NCBI GenBank assembly: GCA_022702545.1
Contig: JAHRBC010000008.1
Location: 310,001 to 374,000 of the forward strand
DNA from: Phycomyces nitens
Lineage: Eukaryota; Mucoromycota; Mucoromycetes; Mucorales; Phycomycetaceae
DNA: 64,000 bases
Direction of reading: 5' to 3'
Shown in pieces: positions 59,821-64,000 of this stretch (positions are counted from its first letter, which is position 1; each line of letters begins with the position of its first letter). A program made the position numbers and the translations under genes. Below the pieces are notes generated by a model. The model was not told the origin of the DNA and searched no databases. It was given only the letters and a program-made list of their open reading frames with translations.

Positions 59821-61990
59821 GTATTTTATATCTATTGTTTTTTCCCGTAAACTACAACATCTTCAATATTCGAAAGATTCTTAAAGAAAGGCAATAAATC
59901 ATTTTACAACTCTTATATATGAATTTTGGTATTCTTGTTCCCATCCAGCATGACAATAGATTCAACTTTCTTGACCAGACATACCTCCAGACTATAATAG
60001 AACATCAATTTTCTTGCACTTTTGAGGTAAGACAGCCAGAATAATACTTTTCATTAAGCTCACACTAAATATAAGCAAGGCTATTCTAAAAGACAGTAAT
60101 ATTTGACTCATCAATCGATATTATATTTTTCCAATTCTTACTCCTACTTTTATACAGTGTTGCAAAGGGTATATCGCTCAAAAATGTACACCTTAGACAG
60201 TAAAAGGCTCGAAAGAGTTGCACATGAGTGCACATTTACTATGAGCAAAGTCTTATTAATAACCTTTGTACAAACATGTTTCCCTGTTTTTTGTTAATCG
60301 AAAGTCCCGAGTAAGCCAAAGTTTGACAGCGATTTCTCTTCATTTTGTTTTTTTTTAAATGACTTTTAGGTGTCAGTACCTTTGTACTTAACATTTTATT
60401 GTCAGTGAGAGATCCAGTCTACTGGTATATTTTTCTTTGAGAATGCAAGAGCTTGTTAAAGGTAGTGTGTTTCTGTATCTGCCAATGTCTAAAACATTTC
60501 CACCACTCATGTTGAATGCAATTATGACCCCATTCCTTAAATGCAAAAACTTTCAAAGATTCTTGTAAGGATGAGGATTTTGTGCTTTAGTCATGTTAGA
60601 TTAATAATAGAATCTGACACGTTGTGTGTAGCTCCATATTTCCAGCTGGCCCAAACATATCATATCTTCCCAAATCTTCCTGTATCGATTATGTAAACAA
60701 ATTGGTTAAGTAATGACCTTGGGAAGAACATGATTGCTACGTCTGGCGCAGCAATCAATTGAAAATCATAAGGATTGTAACAAAGAACCCCAACAACATT
60801 TATCTATTCCTATCTATCTATCTTATTCATTATTAACTATCCAAAGAAGCATGATCTATCCCAACATTTTAACAATAGCTTAGTAATATCATACTAATTA
60901 TATTATTTTATTTATTATTGAAATGTCTGTATAAACATCGAAACGATGAAAGCAATAAAGATCATCCATCCTTACACTTCACTTCTTTTCTTTTATATAT
61001 CTTTCTCAAGAGAACAAGCTGCCGATTGCCAATATTTGGGCTAAGAAGTTGTTAGAGGAGATCGATATTTACTCTCTTTTTCTTTTTACTGTTTGGACCA
61101 CTTCTTTACATAAACCAACACAACCCGTCTCACATATTTCAAAGGAGTACAAAGAAACGAGATTCAATAACATATATCATACTCCAGAACCCGTATAGGT
61201 CTATGACCTTACTTGTTCAAGTATACATTGCTTAATCGTTCTAGTCTAAATCAGTCTTTCATTATTATTGACAGAGTTATTAGTTTGATTGACCATGTAT
61301 GTATACTTTTCAGACCGATGGACATCTGGGTTATATTGCTAATAACATCCCAAAGCCAAATATTTTCTTGAGTAATGCTATCGCATTTTCGTCGTAAACA
61401 AAAAGCACAATATTTATTACTCGCTAGATCTATTCTTAATGCATATTTCCAGAGATATTGAGTAGTCATCTAAAAATATAAGAAAATGAATGAAAAAAAA
61501 AAGTAATTACATTTCGATTTGGTGTCACCATTGACTCTTACATCAATGAAAGTTTCATAAAAGTTATTCTTGGTGCTGCCTCAACAAGTTATTATAGCGA
61601 ATAAGATGGATAGATATATAAAACAGAATCCGAAATATTAAGAACTTTATCAAGTATACTAAACCTGGGATATATTTATAATACCAGATCATCTAATTTT
61701 TGTTCCTGCTTGCAGGAAAATCAATCATTTTGAACAAGTGCACAGACATGCTCAGATTACTTAAAAGTCAAGAAGAAACCAATCGCCGTTACAACAAGAC
61801 ATACTTTCTTTAAAGATATTACTACACCGATAACGATCAACCTTTAACTTATTGTTTACTTCTTTACTTCTTTCATTCATTCCTTTTAAAAGCAAAAATT
61901 TCTGCTATAAACCCATTATTTTTAACAAGAAAAAATATTTTAACACCTTGCCACATCATCACCAAAAAATGTGATGATCTCACATTCCTA
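59821..61990. other. Spacer without supported genes
   Basis: AT-rich, with short reading frames only. No motif, tRNA or tandem repeat is seen. Confidence 0.5.
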
Positions 61991-62431
61991 GAAAAAATCT
62001 ATAAAAAAAGAGTACCAGCGCGCCTGTTCTTGTTTCTGTTTTTTTCCTTCTCTTTTCATTTACTCATCACTTCTTCCCAGGTATTTAAAGGTAAGCATTT
62101 TCTTCTACATCCTTTCATATTTCTGTGGCCCATACAATCAAAATGAATGTTCACGCATTTTTGGTGATGGATGGATGTTTTTGATGATGTTTTTGAACTA
62201 TTTTATTTCCGTGTCAATCCACCTATCTCACCTTACTATGCTTGTATATTCCATCAATCTATGGCCATCCATCACTGCATCCCCAACCTCTTTGTGTTCT
62301 GCAGCAATATTCAGGCAATCAACACGTACCATCACGTAAGTTATATTATACACTCATTTTTTTTGAACGTTTAATGAACGTTTTTGCACTTTAGATCACG
62401 TTCTTACGCGTTGGTTCCTATGGATGTACTC

Positions 62432-62930
62432 AAACAAACATTGCAGCTATCTGGTGTCGTCTACTAAGTTATTCGGTGTCCATGGTTGCCAGCCGTTTCG
62501 ATCTGAGGAAGCAAGACGAGCTAGGCGGAGACATATTTCCGCCTGGTATCCAAGGTTCCAAAGGTTCTCGCGGTCCTGAACAGTCTTCATCAGTTCGTCC
62601 ATTGCTCTGATGAATGACTGTTCAGCGGGTTGTGCTGGTGGTCAATTTCCAGTGGGTCAGGGTGGGTCATATAATTTGGTTGATACTCTCTCAACCAAAT
62701 ATCGCAGCCATCTGGTGTCGTCTACTAAGTTATTCGGTGTCCATGGTTGCAAGCCTTTTCGATCTGAGGAAGCGAGTCAAACTAGGTGTCGATCGGATCC
62801 CGTAAAATATAAGCTTCCAAAGGGAGTCTCACCCCCGAACTGATTCTTTATGTTTGTCAACGGTTTTGTTGATTGACTGTTTAGTTGGATGCTCTGCTGG
62901 GCAAGCGACAGTGGCACAATAATTTTAATT
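62432..62930 (+). repeat. 260-bp tandem duplication
   Basis: 62432-62513 and 62692-62773 are about 90% identical (TCTGGTGTCGTCTACTAAGT, then TTTCGATCTGAGGAAGC), offset by 260 bp. The remainder of each unit is related but much diverged. One frame reads LVSSTKLFGVHGC.PFRSEEA in both. Confidence 0.8.
62576..62625 (+). other. Strong hairpin in first duplication unit
   Basis: CTGAACAGTCTTCATCAG pairs with CTGATGAATGACTGTTCAG around a 13-nt loop (18 bp with one bulge). GGCGGA/TCCGCC at 62524-62543 forms a second small stem. The second unit has no equally good hairpin. Confidence 0.6.
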
Positions 62931-63580
62931 TTTTATTTGGTGTATTGGTCGTCAATACTTTTATCAATCAAGGCTTATTCAATTTTTGTTTTAGTATTAT
63001 AATTATTTGTCAAGTTTTAATTCTCGTTGTTTATTTTCGTAAATGATTATCTTTAATGAACATGTATTAGAAAGAACACATCATTATTATTGATAAATTG
63101 GTATTGTTCAGGGCCATAGTTTTGCTAATGGCACGAATTTGACTCACCCGAAATATAGTTCTCTATGCTATCTCTCTTGTTTTGTGAATGTTTACTACAA
63201 TAGCAGAGTATCAAAGCATTCTGAAATAAAGAGGAAAGCATGGTTTGAATACAATACATTATTAATTTTTTTAGTATTTTGTGTGTAATACTTTGTTGTT
63301 TTGAAGTGGATGTAGTTTATTTGGTATACTATTGCCATGAGCTGCACACACTTTAATTCGTATTTTATGTCATCGTTCTTTCAGTTGGCTCTTCAAATCT
63401 ACAATTATTTTATGTTAGAGTCTTTAGGCTCTCACTATTTTTTCTAGATTAGCCCGGATTTTCTCACTTGGAATGAGGTTTTGGCTTTATGAAGGCTCCT
63501 TAAGCACATCTAGATCTGCATGTTATTAGCACTCTTTTACCATCTGTGGTAATTAAGGGGTTTGGGGAACTTATAGATAC
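62931..63580. other. AT-rich spacer
   Basis: No gene is seen. Confidence 0.5.
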
Positions 63581-63822
63581 TGTGAGAGTGTTATTTATTG
63601 AAGAAAGAATATTATGGTGGCTTATATAGTTATTATTCTAGTTCCCTTGTTCTAATAATCTCTATTGTGTAATGGTCGGTTATCGCTGTAGTAGTGTGAA
63701 GTGTACGTGTGCCTGGTGTTTAACTGCTCCTGGGATGTTATCTTGCCATGGTCATTAGCAAAGAGGAACCAGATATCGGTTGTGGAGTTTGTATTTCACT
63801 CAGCTGTGGTGTGTATACCACA
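63581..63822 (-). repeat. Dispersed repeat R1, copy C
   Basis: Reverse complement of 5807-6047, 242 bp, with both TGTGGT...ACCACA outer end (63805-63822) and TGTGAGAGTG inner end (63581). Flanking 5-mers (GATAC / CCATC) do not match. Confidence 0.8.
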
Positions 63823-64000
63823 CCATCCTACGTCAGTTACATGGATAATTGTCCTGCTGAAATAAAAATGATTTTTATTGCTCATACCCCAAATCATTTT
63901 TGAATTGAAACAAAGTACTAGGATTAAATTCTTGTAGCTGCATTGCTATGAATTACCATTGATGATTTCTAAAGGCCCAACACCAACGAACCATATGCAT

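Larger units (their letters stand above)
61995..62930 (+). other. Possible spliced transcript over a 260-bp tandem duplication
   Basis: TATAAAAAAAG (about 62000) is followed by a pyrimidine-rich leader and a GTAAGC donor at 62091. GCAG at 62304 and a GTAAGT donor at 62336 bound a 31-bp exon; TTTAG at 62394 opens the next. That exon enters the duplicated region. Joined frames give only a short protein ending at 62579, so a non-coding or decayed transcript is as likely as a gene. Confidence 0.3.

Overview
The window looks like nuclear DNA of an early-diverging fungus, most probably Mucoromycota. The genes are AT-rich and split by many short introns (mostly about 45-70 nt). They encode fungal DASH kinetochore protein Dam1 beside families that Dikarya largely lack (a TMEM94-type P-type ATPase, a three-domain paladin-like phosphatase). 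MULE, Tc1/mariner, retroelement and SINE-like debris lies between them. I cannot name the species. I see no rRNA gene, complete tRNA gene or CRISPR array. Exon models were built by eye from reading frame, splice sites and family motifs; all are phase-consistent, and the weak junctions are stated.

Layout. 1-3097: satellite array (279/263-bp units). 3098-4130: decayed repeats. 5454-11945: transposon graveyard: a 296-bp dispersed repeat, a TG...CA repeat (R1), a decayed MULE transposase with an OTU-protease-like C-terminus, a retroelement ORF1, and a second R1 copy carrying a nested 154-bp solo-LTR-like insert. 13548-18040 (-): DAM1 and a germinal-centre-kinase-III-type Ste20 kinase. 19540-27495 (+): the paladin-like phosphatase and a dicarboxylate/amino-acid:cation symporter. 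27749-29102: a Tc1/mariner element with one stop codon. 29495-32970 (+): Mrc1/claspin. 35412-36940 (-): mitochondrial ribosomal protein mL38. 37679-39572 (-): an unrecognised Ser-rich protein. 42948-44146 (+): Ap4A phosphorylase. 44236-45338 (-): Rbd2-type rhomboid. 45773-51567 (-): TMEM94-like ATPase. 52550-54005 (+): PTC7-type mitochondrial PP2C. From 54006 on the DNA is gene-poor: a 1.6-kb inverted repeat with tRNA-derived SINE sequence in both arms, a small TATA-driven ORF, a second copy of the 296-bp repeat, a structured 260-bp tandem duplication and an inverted R1 copy.

The genes are mostly single-copy housekeeping genes for chromosome segregation (DAM1), cell polarity signalling (GCK-III kinase), replication checkpoint (MRC1), mitochondrial translation and phosphatase signalling (mL38, PTC7), and transport and membrane proteolysis (symporter, TMEM94, rhomboid). 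They do not form an operon or an obvious gene cluster. The least ordinary signals are the winged-helix-like tail on Dam1, the MULE-OTU fusion remnant, the three-fold paladin, the higher-order satellite and the tRNA-bearing inverted repeat.
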